Assembly (NCBI RefSeq): GCF_947623445.1 | Contig: NC_135242.1 | Coordinates: forward strand, 16,802,001 to 16,866,000 | Length of the DNA stretch: 64,000 bases | Source of the DNA: Clavelina lepadiformis | Taxonomy: Eukaryota; Chordata; Ascidiacea; Aplousobranchia; Clavelinidae | Reading direction: 5' to 3' | In this document: in pieces, positions 22,389-34,939 of the stretch | How positions within the stretch are numbered: position 1 is the stretch's first letter | Layout: each line of letters begins with the position of its first letter | Translations under genes and position numbers: made by a program | Notes under the pieces: generated by a model | Database searches by the model: none | What the model was told of the DNA's origin: nothing | Seen by the model: the letters and a program-made list of their open reading frames with translations, nothing else

Positions 22389-25300
22389 TTAGTTGTCTGG
22401 ATGCCTCTCCATAATCATTGAATGACCCTGTAAATAGGAGTATAATGGAATTAATAAGTTTTTTAAAGTGCTATGCTAAGACAAACTTGTTCTATTGCTG
22501 CATTTTAAGACCACCTAACGACTAATATCTCGTTACAACTACTTCCAATACTAAACGGATACTTACAATTCCACCAGCAGCGCAGGCTGCAAGAAGGGCA
22601 TATTTACCATCTTCAGCCTTCAGTCTATTTGCGCATGTTGTAACCAGTCTACATCCAGTAGCACCAAAAGGATGTCCAATTGAAAGAGAACCACCCCACA
22701 AGTTAAATTTTTCCATTGGTGGAGCACCAACCTTCAAAGTACATATTATTGTATCTACTGTAGAATGCTATCGCAACTGTTTCAAACATATATTATATAT
22801 ATAAACTATGTGAAATATCAGTATACAGATACAGCTACATACGGTACACATGTAGTTGCAGCAATTGCTTCTCTTAGTGATTATAATACCTTTCCTGGTC
22901 GGTTCATCTGATTTTGTGCAAAGTAATCAGACTCCATTGCAGATAGGTTTGCCAAAATTTGACCCTAAATTGGAAAAAAATTTTGTTATGATAAAGGTCG
23001 ATGCCTTGACATCATAACTGCACATATAACCTACGACACTGCATAGTTAATGCAGTGCAAGCTTGTGCATTGAAATTATGTTAGAGAAGCACCACCGTAA
23101 ACACATTCACTACAGTAGTTAAGACATACAGCAAAAGCCTCATGGAACTCAAAGACATCAATGTCATTAAGCTTTAATCCAGCTTGGTCCAATACAGTGG
23201 GTGTCGCATAAGCTGGTCCTAGTAAAAGCTGGTCTTTTGGATCCTGGGACACGTAAGTGTAGTTCCTAAATAAAAAGTATCAATTAGTTTCATCATCAGG
23301 GTCTGATGTTAGATGACAAATGGGATAGTGACCTGAGGTATGCTTTTGGTTTGTAGCCCATTGCTTTGGCAGCACTTTCCTCCATTAAGAGCACAGCACT
23401 AGCACCATCACTCTGACCAATTACAAAAAAGTGTTACTCATGAAACAAACACACCAATTAAGCCAAAGCTATTGGACAGTGGTTAGTTATAAAGTGTTTT
23501 TTAAATCTGTTTCAATGACGGCAATAAGAATATTTTACAGTTATTATCCTTTTAGAGCATTCTAACAACTTACCAGAAATGATGAATTTGCTGCAGTGAT
23601 AGATCCATGAGGTTTGACAAAAGCTGGCTTCAATTTTGCCATCTTCTCCATTGGAGTCACTCTTATTCCATTATCGATTGTAACAGGCTCTGCCACACCT
23701 TCAAATATTTCACTTGAAAGTTACACAAACAGTTTCCAAGTTCAATAGCATTGGGTGCTTTTAATTTCGTGAAAATAATATCTGTCTTAATTTTAATAAA
23801 CGTCCAACAGGCAGTGCTATGGAAGAAACTTACTGAATCAAATTCAATGCATTGTTTTAAACAGGTATGTGCTTACAAGCTTTCATAAAGTACATAAATA
23901 CGTAACAATATTATAGCTGGAGTTGGGACAGTAACAAATAAACTGGTAGACATTGGTCGAAAATATGTGGTGATGTAAGCATTTGTTTTTAATCTGCATA
24001 ATATATTCTGTAAAATAACAATGTATGCTAAGTAACAGTTAGAAGTTCTTTGTTGTAAAAATTCAGCATTACAAATAACACTGATAAAATAAGGAGTTTG
24101 GTGTTAAGTTTTGCTGATTAGAACAAATCGTTGAAATGTAATCTAACAAAGACAATATGTCAGAATGTATGACAATATTAATATGTAATAAATGGGAAAG
24201 ACCCTGGGTTACTTGAAAGATATTCCAACAAAAGAAAGGCGAGCTCTCTAGTTTAGAAATATATATAATTATATATTGTACAGTATAATAAATGCATAGG
24301 AATATATTCGTTTACCTGGAACTTTAAATTCTAAAACATCAGAGAGTTTTCCTTCATCAGTTGCTTTCTTTGCAAATGTGTGAGAACGCAAAGCATATTC
24401 ATCTTGTGCCTGACGTGATACACCAAAAGCTGCAGCTAACCTGTCAGCCGAATGTCCCATGACCTCATCAGTGGAAAATTCTGCAATGGCTGGAAGCTAA
24501 AAGATAGTTCAGTTTAGTAAAAGAAAAATGGTTAAAAATGAAAGTTTCGAAAGCATAAATGTCTGTTTAACAAAATTAAGCCGGGCACAAATTTAAAACA
24601 ACCTTACCTCGGGACTAAAATATCTGACTGGGCTTGCAAGTACTGTTCCAGCAAGTGAGAGTTTTTGCATAGTTGTTTTGGCCTACAGAAAATAAAACCA
24701 GGGAAAGCGTAATGATTACTGGCAGGCTACCGCATAATGTATTTTGTGCCATCAGAATTAACAGATTTTAGTTTGTTGTGATACTGTATATGCAAATAAT
24801 ATTGAAAGTGGGATAAAGTGTTTAAAACAAGCCAAGTTTAGAACAATAGTCATTCAATCAACATACTTTATTTGCATTCAACATCAAAGTTCTCATTTTT
24901 CGGTTGTATCTGATAGGAATATCTGACATAAAATCCACTCCACCAGCTATCACTGAATCACACTGTCCACTTGCGATCATGTTCAAAGCTGAAAGAGTTT
25001 TATCACAATTGTGTACTACGCATGAATGCGGAACTATTAACAAATAATATTTTTACTTTTAAAATCTATTGTTTCATACGTTGAGTATTAAAAAAACCTG
25101 GTTACAAGAGCGCCCTTAAAGAAACTAAAATATTAAGAATGCATGATGTAGTAAAGCGATTTTAAATTATGACAAACACAACATTTCAGCAAACCAGAAA
25201 ATATGCGTAATCTTCATATGTATTCACCTGAAGTCATTGCTTGATTTGAAGATATACATGCTTGTGTAACGGTATGTGAGGGGGTTCTGTTGGAAATTCC

Positions 25301-28265
25301 AGCGCCAAGAGCTGCTTCCCTGGCAATGTTTGCTGTTTTTGATTCCTAAATTTGAAGTATAGCTCAGTAACACATTACGCAAGAACCAATTTCACCAGCT
25401 ATTTTTGGCAATTTGCATATCTCAGTTATTTAAATTGAGCCAACAATTCTTCAAACATTTGCATTCATACATACATTTGACACATACTAGGGCTAGGAAA
25501 CGTTATCTGCCAAAATATCCACTCAGTGGTAAAAGTGGTTTCCCACTAAAAGATTTCTTGTCTTGTTCCTTCCTTCATTCTATATTATTCTTAAAGTTAT
25601 ATTCAAATGCTACTGATTTCGTTGTTCATTACCATTCACAGCACTGCCATATACATTGTCCTCTATCCTTTTGGCAGCAAAGCGTCCCATCAAACTACTC
25701 TGCCAATTACATTGTTATAATGTGATGGCATTGTATTGTTACCAGTAAAAGACAAAAAATAAGACATTCTATAAATGTTAATAATCAAGTTAAGACTCCC
25801 TTTTCTTTGAGTGGTGTTCTTCCTATTACTTTTTTATCTCCTACTACCCACTTCACAATCAGTTTGAATTATGATGCAAATTTCTGAAAACAGTTCTGAC
25901 ATGCTTAACCCATTGTTTGTCCCATTATTGCAAAATATCACAACAATGAACATACTTAAATATATTTTAAACATAACCTACATGTTATGACATGCATGTA
26001 TATCTGATCTGCTGCTGATTGATCTGATACGTTAAAAATCATAAATAACCAACGCTAAACCATACTCATGCTTTCAAACACGAGCTTAGCCAATTGAATC
26101 TGAAATAGCTTATCTGTATCTTCATGGGCCATATTGATCTAGTCTGCATCTTCATCAAAGATTGGCTATCTTCCAGTGGTATTCTTTTCCACTTTACCCA
26201 AGTAGCAAAATAAACTAGACATTATACATTACATGCTTTCACTAGTAAGTTGGTAATTCAGACTCCCAGAGGCTAGGGAGTTTAAATTCACACCGGCTAT
26301 TCTGACAAAAAAAAACAATTGACTTAATCCAGTTGAACACTAACATAGCATACCATGCTTCGTAGTTGTTTTTGGTTTGTTAATAGAAGTTAGGTTTAAT
26401 AAAGGTTCTTTGTTATAAGATTGCTGTTTGATTCGGTTTTTGTAAATATTTTAACCAACCTCTGAAACTGATGTTGTGACACTTTTCAAACTTTGCCATT
26501 TATGACTTACCGATCATTCGACCAAATATATACTCTGCTACTTAACAAGACTACAGCAATTAGCCTATAGCAGCATAGAACATAGTTTTGTAAGATTATA
26601 AAAATGTATCAGATTGGCCTTAAAAATAGTGTAGCAACCATCACAGTGCGTTTCAATTATGTTAAAAAACTTTATACTCAATAGTCTTTCACAAAAAATA
26701 AAGTATATTCTCCCCCATTTTGCGTTACCTTTCTTCATATGGGCAAATTTTTGAGTTCAAGGAAAAAATGTGGTGTCACTATAGTGAAAGTGTTCATTTA
26801 CACAAATTCAAAATAGATACCGCTTACTTAATTTACATAAACTTCTAAACACAATTGAAACATTTTATTCAATCTAAAACTAGAACTGTCATAAATAAAC
26901 TGGGTTCTACATGATCTGTATACCTGAATAACGGTTCCAGCAACAATATATCCCACTTTGTCTTTAGGATAGTGAGTGCGTTTGAGCAATCCTCTAAAGG
27001 CTTCTCGTAGGAGGTCATGGGGCATCAGGTTTTTGTATCTATTGAATATTGTATCAGTTATGAAGATACTAAAAAGACCCATATGAACTGTAATTATATT
27101 TATATTCAGAACCCCCAAAATATTATATTTCTTCTCACCGATATTTAACAGTAAAGTAATCTTATTTAACATGAATTGCAATCAATTAAAACAATGCATA
27201 CATGTTACATTCCTTACTGCCAATTTCAAGTTCATAAAAGAACATGAACACAGTGTCAATCACACTTATGCAATAAATTGCAACTAGATGTGCTGAACAT
27301 TAGTGAACAGCTGAACTGTGTTTCACAAGTGTTACAAGCATTTCATACACTTAATACATAGAATCAGTCCTTACTCAGTGCCCGACATAAGAAAAGGTGT
27401 TCTCACTCCTTCCACAAGAACAACATTTCGAGTGTTTGGCTTGGCTAATGTTGACCTGTTCTTTTTCGCAGCAGCTGCATGGTGTTGTGAAGTACTAAGT
27501 GCTCGAATTGAACCTATCAAAGCTTAATATGAGTCTAAAACCTGAGCATTTTTCATTAAAACCTTATTCGCAGATAAGAATGTCTTCACAAAATGAAGAA
27601 ACTCTTAAAGAGGACTTGCTGATTAATAGTAATAATTTAAAACACTCATCATGCAAATAAATATACTGTGCATTACTAACACTCGGCAGATTTTGTTTAC
27701 AATATACAGTCAGGCCTTGTTAATTCGGACCACTTTGTTTCGCCACAAAATGTCGGTTTAGCGAGGTATCCAGACAATTGGAATCAAAACAATAATAGGG
27801 TGAAATTCGTAGTGAATATCAGGCCGTGCTTCTGAACTGACAGTAGCTACTGTAATTGACGCTCAAGCCTATTACAGAAGCCTAGGAGTGAGACTGCTGC
27901 TTTCATCGTATGTAGATAAATTGGCTTTCGTTTTTGTCATCTACGACAAATAAACAAAACTTGCATTGACAACCAATTGTTTTCGCTTCGTACTTTACAA
28001 TCCGGTTTATCTAATTTTTTTATTGATTTAGTACATATCTTCCGAAACTTCTGTGTCAAGTCGGACAGTGGATTATAAGGGTAAAATGCACAGAAAGAAA
28101 TTCATTCCTTGTAGTTTTGTCAGATAGCAGGGATTCCGGTTGTTCGAGGTTCGAATTAATGAGGTCTGACTGTACTGTAATATTAATTAATCTTTTCCAT
28201 AGTATACCTTTTGTATGGATACCAAGAGTTAGTTTGCACAAAGGTTTTCCACAAGAAGTCATCAT
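22389..28265 (-). CDS. HADHB: Trifunctional protein beta subunit, 3-ketoacyl-CoA thiolase
   Basis: Catalyses thiolytic cleavage of long-chain 3-ketoacyl-CoA, the last beta-oxidation step, in the mitochondrial alpha/beta complex with HADHA. Thirteen exons on the minus strand: 28208-28265, 27375-27513, 26924-27038, 25228-25345, 24867-24988, 24608-24682, 24316-24496, 23574-23698, 23333-23412, 23130-23265, 22890-22964, 22567-22731 and 22389-22427. They give 475 residues (human 474). The N-terminus ([15 protein letters not shown]) looks like a mitochondrial presequence. Conserved blocks are [18 protein letters not shown], the nucleophile loop [33 protein letters not shown] and the second catalytic Cys in CAAGG. 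An AG at 28274-28275, eight bases before the ATG, suggests trans-splicing. Intron 1 contains a pogo-like MITE. The partner HADHA is divergent, 11 kb away. Confidence 0.95.
27705..28174. mobile_element. pogo-like (Tc1/mariner) MITE in HADHB intron 1
   Basis: The left end is TACAGTCAGGCCTTGTTAAT and the reverse complement of the right end is TACAGTCAGACCTCATTAAT, inverted repeats of about 26 bases bounded by TA. This fits pogo/Tc1-mariner insertion into TA. 470 bp with no intact transposase. Related copies lie at 9373-9948 and 15340-15490. Confidence 0.82.
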
Positions 28266-28275
28266 TTTTTAGACT

Positions 28276-28855
28276 AATTTTCTGGTAGTTATCTGCAAAA
28301 GGAAAATACTAATTATGCAAATCCCCAATTATTCTAAAGGCAAACAAAAGTCAGGCTAAGAAAGTATAATGGCACTGTGCCGTAGTCAGCTTAATGCACG
28401 AGATTCATCAACATGCACGCTGAACTTTTTTTATCTTAACACCGATTTATAATATAATTATGGAAAGAAAAGCTGGCTAGTTGAACGCCAATTTATAATA
28501 ATTAAAGAATTAGCCTACAGCTTCAGTGCATGCTATCACATCAAAATTTGCGTTTTTGTATGCATATACTTTCTTGTCGAAAACCACCGTACTATACAAT
28601 GGGCCACTGTGCCGGACTGTAGAGTATGGACATTTTCAACAAGATCAAACAACCAAAATGACAAGTGTAGTGCACAAAAATGTTCAGACATAATGGAAGT
28701 GCGCAATTACACAGTAATGTACACAATTTGACTTAGTCAATCTTTAAATCCATTGAAAATTAGGTGCACAAAAGTTCTGTCCAAGTCTTTACATCATTAA
28801 GTGCAAAATAAATGTAATATAAGTGCGGCACTGAAGCTCATGAAAAGCAGTTATT
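28276..28855. other. Intergenic upstream of HADHB
   Basis: No gene recognised. It presumably contains the HADHB promoter, but no TATA box or other element is convincing. Confidence 0.35.
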
Positions 28856-28859
28856 GAGT

Positions 28860-29060
28860 GGGCCTATGCCTAACCCTGCAGTCTGGCACCCATGGAATGG
28901 AACAGAAGCAAGCCACATACTGCCTTACTCATCAACATCAAGCACAATCAGACAATCCTGCAATAGCTAGGCGAAGTAGGACATTATAATGGTAGCACCA
29001 ATAGATAGGCCTATCAAACAAGAGCGGCATTAGTGCAAGCCTTACGCTTTGCTTCTAGCC
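28860..29060 (-). repeat. Diverged tRNA-derived SINE copy
   Basis: Shares with 38520-38650 the segments GAACAGAAGCAA, TGCCTTACTCA, a GTAGCACCAATAGATAGG-type block and ATTAGTGCAAGCC-type sequence, in the same order. Both are probably degenerate copies of one SINE on the minus strand. Confidence 0.45.
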
Positions 29061-29589
29061 GCTGCTGCTCTGAACTGACATTGACTGCCGTTCCAAAAAG
29101 TGCAAAAAAAAAGAAACCCAAAATGACTCAGCCTATAGGCTAATCCTGTATTATGCAATGAACTATCACACTATAGGCCTGTCCGAATTAAAACCTACAT
29201 ACCTAGGCTTATTACTATACTGTACTAGTTAACAAATTTCTCTGTAATCATGAATTTCATAGCAATAAAGCAATACCCATGCCCATGTAGAACCACAACT
29301 ATAGGTCAAAGTATATGTAAACTATGAAGTCACAAGCAGTAAGCATGGGGTCAAAGTACGAAACGTATTTCCCCACACAAAACGGTAAATTTTGCTCAGT
29401 AAAAACCTTGCACCTCAATCCTCTTGTATTAACATACGAGCCTTCGGAAGCTTACACCTTTTAAAAAGAAAGCTGTGTGTTATTACAAAAACTCAATAGC
29501 CTATTTTCAAATTCGTTGTGCTTTACTGTTTCTAAATCATAACAGTTTTACAAGGTTCATTCATTCATTTTATTTTTCGCCAAAATTGC

Positions 29590-30280
29590 GTTGGACAAAA
29601 ATTCCATAGCAGTTTTAACCGGGCACATGATAAACTTTTCTTGTGACGTACTCAGTTGCAGACTGCTGTTTTTGAGTAGCACGCAGCAATTGGTGACGTT
29701 ACGTGACTGCTGATTAATGAATTAGAGATGTAGGGTAGTTATCAGAAGAAAAAGTATTATTGTTGTACAGCAGACCGCTTGTTTCAATATGCATCTTGTT
29801 ATCCTTTACAGGTTTACTGTTCAGTAATTGACAGGCTTATGTTGGTTACTGTTCTGTAATCGACAGGCTGCTGTTGGTGACGTAATGAACAACAGACTGC
29901 GATTGCTCGAGCAAAATTTTGCTATTAGTTGCTGCTGAAAAATAGACAGCTTACAGTTTGTTTATAAGCTTTATATCAAAGGCGTTCAAAGCGGGAACAT
30001 AAATTACGATCTCCTCACCTGCACAATGACACAACCAATCTTTATATAAATTCTTTTTTAAACACCATTGCACACTTTTCTTGAAAAAAATCCATATCAA
30101 CCCACATAAGCCGCTCACTTTGTTGAAAAACTAAGCTGCCCTGATTACGTTATGAACAGCAGCATGGTGATAGGTCACCAATAGCAGCCTGTCAATAACT
30201 GAGCAGCAAGCAACAGCAGGACGTTATCAGAAAACAGCAAGCTGCAGCACCTCCTCTTTTGGTTATGACTCCCCCTCTAA
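29590..30280. repeat. Dispersed repeat with ACAGCAG/CTGCTGTT-rich halves
   Basis: 29600-29900 matches 6885-7170 in motif order. 30120-30280 contains reverse-oriented related motifs (GATAGGTCACCAATAGCAG, TTATCAGAAAACAGCA), so the region may be an inverted pair or one long foldback element. Non-coding. The open frame at 30192-30389 lies partly within it. Confidence 0.45.
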
Positions 30281-30399
30281 AAATGTGCTGAAGACAGATA
30301 GTCGCGAAAGTAAAAGAAACAATGATAATAGAGTAATATTTACCACAACTAAAGCAGAAAACGTAGAAATGCCTCAAAGATGGAACCATAAGATTCGAT

Positions 30400-31700
30400 T
30401 TATAAGGACCGGCTTAATCTCTAAGTCAGAGTGATTCAAAAACCGAACAAAGAATACTACTGTAGTTAAACCTTTTTGACAACTTGCTCCCAACTTTATC
30501 CAAAAATGTCGGAACTATCGAATTGACAAGTCTTGCATATACGGTGCTATCTTTTTCGTATTGGGATTATTGTATTCCGATGTAAATATAGTTACGTGTT
30601 CCCATTTGTGGTGGCCTATCTATAAGCCTCGGACAATATATGACTTTGAAACTCAGCGTATTGGGTATGAGCACTGACGTTTCGGTATCATTCCAAATTT
30701 GTTCCGGGCATCGTGACGTAAAGATGTTCGCATGAATTTTTCGATGAAAAACCATGTTTTCCTTGTAAGTTTTGTTACATTGCTCGCAAGTTAAGTGTAT
30801 AATTTTGTAAGTTCTCCCTGGCTGTAGAAAATCTGAGATTTTGAGCGGAAAAGTTACGTTAAGCCATACAACACCTCTAAGTCACGATGCCCCCCCAAAA
30901 AATGCGGCATGACATGGGTTATTCTAATGCGGGCTTATATTGCATAGCCGAACCTAAAACATGTTGGAAAGCCACAAAAAAATTATTTCGTACTTTTGTC
31001 GTCCAGCTGAAATGGTAAAACGTAATTCTAAACTTTGAGCTAAAACCAGAAAACCAAAAGTGTAGTAATACCAACGTAGAGATAAAGCCAAATGCCTTAG
31101 GAGTAGCAAAAACCCACGAGTATTTGAGTTAAACTGGTACATATTCGAAGCCACTTCGGCAATACTGCTTTAATCAGTATATAGGAAAAAAGCAAAATAT
31201 TAGACTGCACTAAAAAAAACTTTTTTAAATTTCTCCAAACAAGTTTATAAATTCTGTATTACGCGATTTGGATTATTTCGATTTTAGGATTGAGTGAGGG
31301 GCCCCAGTTAAAAATACAGAAAATATTCTTTATTTCATTACATTTTCTATTTCTGCAATAACTTGCACAGACTTCCGCAACTGAAACTGCTTGTATGTCA
31401 AGTACATCACATTATGTAATCGTAGTCGAGTGAAAATAATTTCATAACTTAACAAAAAAAGACACAAAAATCAGTGCTAATACAAAAACCATAACAAGTT
31501 TGTTTTGTGTACTGCAACTATAATTTGTATAGTTCCCACTTAAGAAACTAAATACTATCATGCATTCTGGTCATTGGTGTGGCAACAACTATAAACAGTT
31601 TGCTACATTTAAAATGTACAAATACTCCAAGCTCCAAAGAACTTTGCTGCAACTACTAAAGTTAAATCAGTAAAACTACTAAATACTGAAAGTACCACAG
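30400..31700. other. Intergenic, no gene recognised
   Basis: Short open frames only. It includes the 3' flank of the minus-strand TUBGCP2 gene. Confidence 0.35.
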
Positions 31701-31709
31701 TATTGTTAT

Positions 31710-32139
31710 CAGAGGTGGGCAGTCGATACTTTGAAAGTACCTTCTGTACCGGCACTTGGCAAAAAATGTATCGACGGTTCCGGTATTTGGTACTATTTTT
31801 AAAAAGTAGTTCAGTACTTTTTGTGTAATGCAATGTTTGATTACGCCGCTATTATACTCTGAGTAAAGGTTACTTCAGATCAAAACATATGTGATTAATC
31901 GCTTGTAATTTTACTTAAAATTTCTAGATTAAAAAAGATGAAGAAGTGCTAAAATTAGTATTAAGAATTCTTGCTACAATTTTGAAATTATCATGTGAAA
32001 AGTATCGAGTACCGGGACCGACTAAAATTTCATGAAAAAAGTAATTCGGTACAGAGATTTGGTACTTTTTTCAAAAGTATCGACGGTATCGGTACTGAAA
32101 AAGTATCGTGGTACAGTAATTCGGTACTGCGCACCTATG
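31710..32139. mobile_element. hAT-type MITE with perfect 8-bp TSD next to TUBGCP2 3' end
   Basis: The left terminus CAGAGGTGGGCAGTCGATAC and the reverse complement of the right terminus CATAGGTGCGCAGTACCGAA form imperfect inverted repeats. Both flanks are ATTGTTAT (31702-31709 and 32140-32147), a perfect 8-bp duplication. The 430-bp interior is rich in GGTAC/GTATCG motifs and non-coding. It lies 42 bases beyond the TUBGCP2 stop, so it may provide part of that gene's 3' UTR or poly(A) region. Confidence 0.88.
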
Positions 32140-32180
32140 ATTGTTATGCAGCAAAACATGACAGAATTTAAAACAATAAG

Positions 32181-34910
32181 TTAAAAAACTGATGGGTAAA
32201 CAGGCATCTTATGATGCTGTTTTATGAGATTTACAAGTGAAGGATCATTTTCTTGCACATCTTCACTGTCTTTCATATGAGACTGATAAAATCCATTGTA
32301 GTCCAACTTATGCATGATATTGAACAAGCAGTGCTGTCCTTGTTCGCGGCTAATAAAAGCAACACGATTCAGAAGTGACATCAAGCAGTTGGTAAAGGTA
32401 ACTTCATAGTTTTGAACTAAGCCAAGATGCTCTGGTGAACTTGCCAAGTCATCAAAATGCAGAGTGGTCTCTTTGGTAATTGTAGCAATTCGACCACTTT
32501 CGTGACGTTTTTCTTGAGCAGTTGGTGGCCCGGCTAAAGTGGAATGTTCAAGAGAATCACTTACTGCAAAGCCGCCCACTTGCCGACAAAGATCTTGCAT
32601 GTAGTTGGCATATGAGATGCAGAGCATCAATAGTTTACTCAGCATCCTTAATAGTTCTGTGTTGGTGAGTAGGCAATCCTGTAAGCACTGCTTGAGAAAA
32701 TCTGCATGAAAATCTAGGACATCATCGACATTAGATGCTGAATTCAAGTTTTTCTCCATTGTAAGCCAATTTGGTTCCAGAACTTCAAACATCATGTAAT
32801 ACTCAAAGTTTTGAATAAAATGTAGCATTTTTTGCATGACAGTCAGGGCTTTCAAGAACCATGGCTTGGAATGTAAAACATGCATTTTCAAACTTTTGAA
32901 CTTCATCCAAATGGTACTTAGATGCCTTTCCACATGCTTACAATAGAATAGATGCCTGAAAAGCATTTGGTACTTTGTTAGGGATTTGCGTGAGATCACA
33001 AGTGACAGTGGCCATCGAACTGTGTAGTCAAGAGCAAAGGATTCTAATCCAGTCAGATTAAGTTCAGTTGGATCTAGTGATTTTACAACTTGCTCCTCAA
33101 CAGTGTCAATGGATAAGATACGAACAAGCTGAGTTATTAGATCATAATTGAGAAGGACAATCTTTAAGTCATCTTTGTATACATCATGATCTGCCAAACT
33201 TGTCCTCAGTGCTAACTCAAGCAAAGCCTCAAGTCTATTTGGAATTATGTCCTGCATAGGCATTCTCATTTCCTTTTCAGTTAGATCCATGAAGTGTAAA
33301 AGAAAGTCACCTTCATTCAAAAGAAAGTAGCTCTTCACAGATTTGAGTCTTGCTTCAAGGTTGTATTCTTGCATCAACAAATCAAGTAACAGCTTACTAG
33401 CATAACTGTGAGCCTGCTCAATTTGTTGCACGTATTCTCTTCGATTATGACTGTATATAATTTCTCTTGCTCCAGGGTAACTTACAGTCCTTCCACATTC
33501 ATGCACAACATTCAGATATTTTCCAGTGCTTAAAATTTTCTCTGCTACTTGTTCGAGATAAACAGGTATTCTATCCCTGCAGAGTGTGTATCGGGATTCC
33601 CAATATTGATCATTGTAATCCTCCAGTAGCTGCTCCTTACTAATCTTCTCCTTTTCTTCCACTAGAAACTCTCCATACGGGTCCATAGTCTCACCCTTAT
33701 ATATCCACTTTTCTAACATTTCCATGTAAGGAATACTGGCCAGTTGGGTTAGATAGACATAAAGCTGTTCAGCAGCTTTATCACCCACACTAGCCGAAAT
33801 ACGATTGTGCAATAATGAAAGTATAGCGCCTCCAGTGCAATGTCCTAGATCAATTGCAGTTGCAACAGAAGCTAGAATATCCATTTGTTGAACAACTGGC
33901 TGAAGTAAAAACACCAGACGCTGGAGAGGTAAGTCCCCATGACGAAACTGATCATCCAACTGTGCAAGATTAATCTGATACTCTCTTATAATATTCTTCA
34001 TGGCAAAGCACAAAGCATGATTTACTTGACCATACTCAAATGAAGATTTTTCCTCAATGAAGCTTATTACAGTGGAATAGGAACTTGCAATGGGGAGAAT
34101 CATATTCGACATCTCAGCCAAAGACACATCCATCGTAGGTTCAATGATAAAACGTTTTTGGGCATTTGTTTCTTCACCTGGATGAACTAAAATGTGATGA
34201 CCCTCAACACCTGAAAGTATGGCAAGTAAATCTTTTACGACATTTTGTTCCTGTCTCTGCACAGATATGTTGGTTAAAGGTATAGTCAAGTGCTGCGTTC
34301 TTGGTTTGATGACAAAATTATATGATAAATTAGGCTTCCTCATTGTGCCATGTAGCCACGGTGGTAAAGTAGGAAAGGTATTCTGAGGATTTCTAGTTCT
34401 GTTTTTTTCCAGTAAAGATTTTCGATAAGCATCCACAGATGGATAAGATGAGGACTGAGTAGCTTTCTCGATTGTGTTGCGCAGTTTTATCAGTTCTTCA
34501 GGTGACAACTTACTTCCACTTGGTGGTAGTGAAACAAGTGACGAACCCATGCCTGATGGTGGAAGTTGTGGAATCATCTTTATTGCATCTCCACGCTTTC
34601 TTGCTACTTTTGTTAATAGCTCATGCAGTGCAGTATCTTCAATCACTTTTGAAAGCAGGAAAAGGAGGGAATCAAGATCTCGAACATTTTTTGCCTTCAG
34701 CTCTTCATATTTATGAATAAATTCTTGTGGTTTAGCGGCACGTTCCGAGATGTGCAGAACTGCAGAATGGGTGTTCACTTGAGTAGTCTTAAATGGTGTC
34801 TTATTCTGCAAGAGATGGTCAGTAATATCAGCAGCACTAACACTGCTATCAGTCCCCAACAAATTGAGTAGTTGGCTTGTGCAGTGATGAACTCTAAACT
34901 CGTCACTCAT
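32181..34910 (-). CDS. TUBGCP2: Gamma-tubulin complex component 2 (GCP2), intronless coding exon
   Basis: Core subunit of the gamma-tubulin small complex; with GCP3 it binds gamma-tubulin to nucleate microtubules at centrosomes and spindles. A single 909-residue open frame (human 902). The N-terminus MSDEFRVHH matches human MSEFRIHH. The GRIP1 region shows VVKDLLAILSGVEGHHI, then SYSTVISFIEEKSSFEYGQV and PYGEFLVEE with DYNDQYWESRYTL. The GRIP2 (gamma-tubulin-binding) region shows STGKYLNVV, GDFLLHFMDL, RLEALLELALR, YQMLFRHLFYCKHVER, QYYMMFEV and DFNGFY-like LDYNGFY. The ATG at 34910 was preferred because the longer frame to 34931 begins with TTG. An acceptor TTTATTTCCAG ends at 34935, 24 bases upstream. 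No frameshift or stop is present, so it looks functional; complete lack of coding introns is unlike the neighbouring genes. Confidence 0.95.
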   Translation of the reverse strand: MSDEFRVHHCTSQLLNLLGTDSSVSAADITDHLLQNKTPFKTTQVNTHSAVLHISERAAKPQEFIHKYEELKAKNVRDLDSLLFLLSKVIEDTALHELLTKVARKRGDAIKMIPQLPPSGMGSSLVSLPPSGSKLSPEELIKLRNTIEKATQSSSYPSVDAYRKSLLEKNRTRNPQNTFPTLPPWLHGTMRKPNLSYNFVIKPRTQHLTIPLTNISVQRQEQNVVKDLLAILSGVEGHHILVHPGEETNAQKRFIIEPTMDVSLAEMSNMILPIASSYSTVISFIEEKSSFEYGQVNHALCFAMKNIIREYQINLAQLDDQFRHGDLPLQRLVFLLQPVVQQMDILASVATAIDLGHCTGGAILSLLHNRISASVGDKAAEQLYVYLTQLASIPYMEMLEKWIYKGETMDPYGEFLVEEKEKISKEQLLEDYNDQYWESRYTLCRDRIPVYLEQVAEKILSTGKYLNVVHECGRTVSYPGAREIIYSHNRREYVQQIEQAHSYASKLLLDLLMQEYNLEARLKSVKSYFLLNEGDFLLHFMDLTEKEMRMPMQDIIPNRLEALLELALRTSLADHDVYKDDLKIVLLNYDLITQLVRILSIDTVEEQVVKSLDPTELNLTGLESFALDYTVRWPLSLVISRKSLTKYQMLFRHLFYCKHVERHLSTIWMKFKSLKMHVLHSKPWFLKALTVMQKMLHFIQNFEYYMMFEVLEPNWLTMEKNLNSASNVDDVLDFHADFLKQCLQDCLLTNTELLRMLSKLLMLCISYANYMQDLCRQVGGFAVSDSLEHSTLAGPPTAQEKRHESGRIATITKETTLHFDDLASSPEHLGLVQNYEVTFTNCLMSLLNRVAFISREQGQHCLFNIMHKLDYNGFYQSHMKDSEDVQENDPSLVNLIKQHHKMPVYPSVF

Positions 34911-34939
34911 TGTAAATATATGATCAAACAAAATCTGGA

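Noticed and set aside
25405..25725. Plus-strand frame of 106 codons
   Set aside because: Lies in an HADHB intron, has no recognisable domain, and its composition follows the local AT-rich sequence.
34472..34720. Two overlapping plus-strand open frames
   Set aside because: Antisense shadows of the TUBGCP2 coding exon.
34911..34931. Extension of TUBGCP2 to 34931
   Set aside because: It starts with TTG. The ATG at 34910 gives the MSDEFRVHH start that matches the family.
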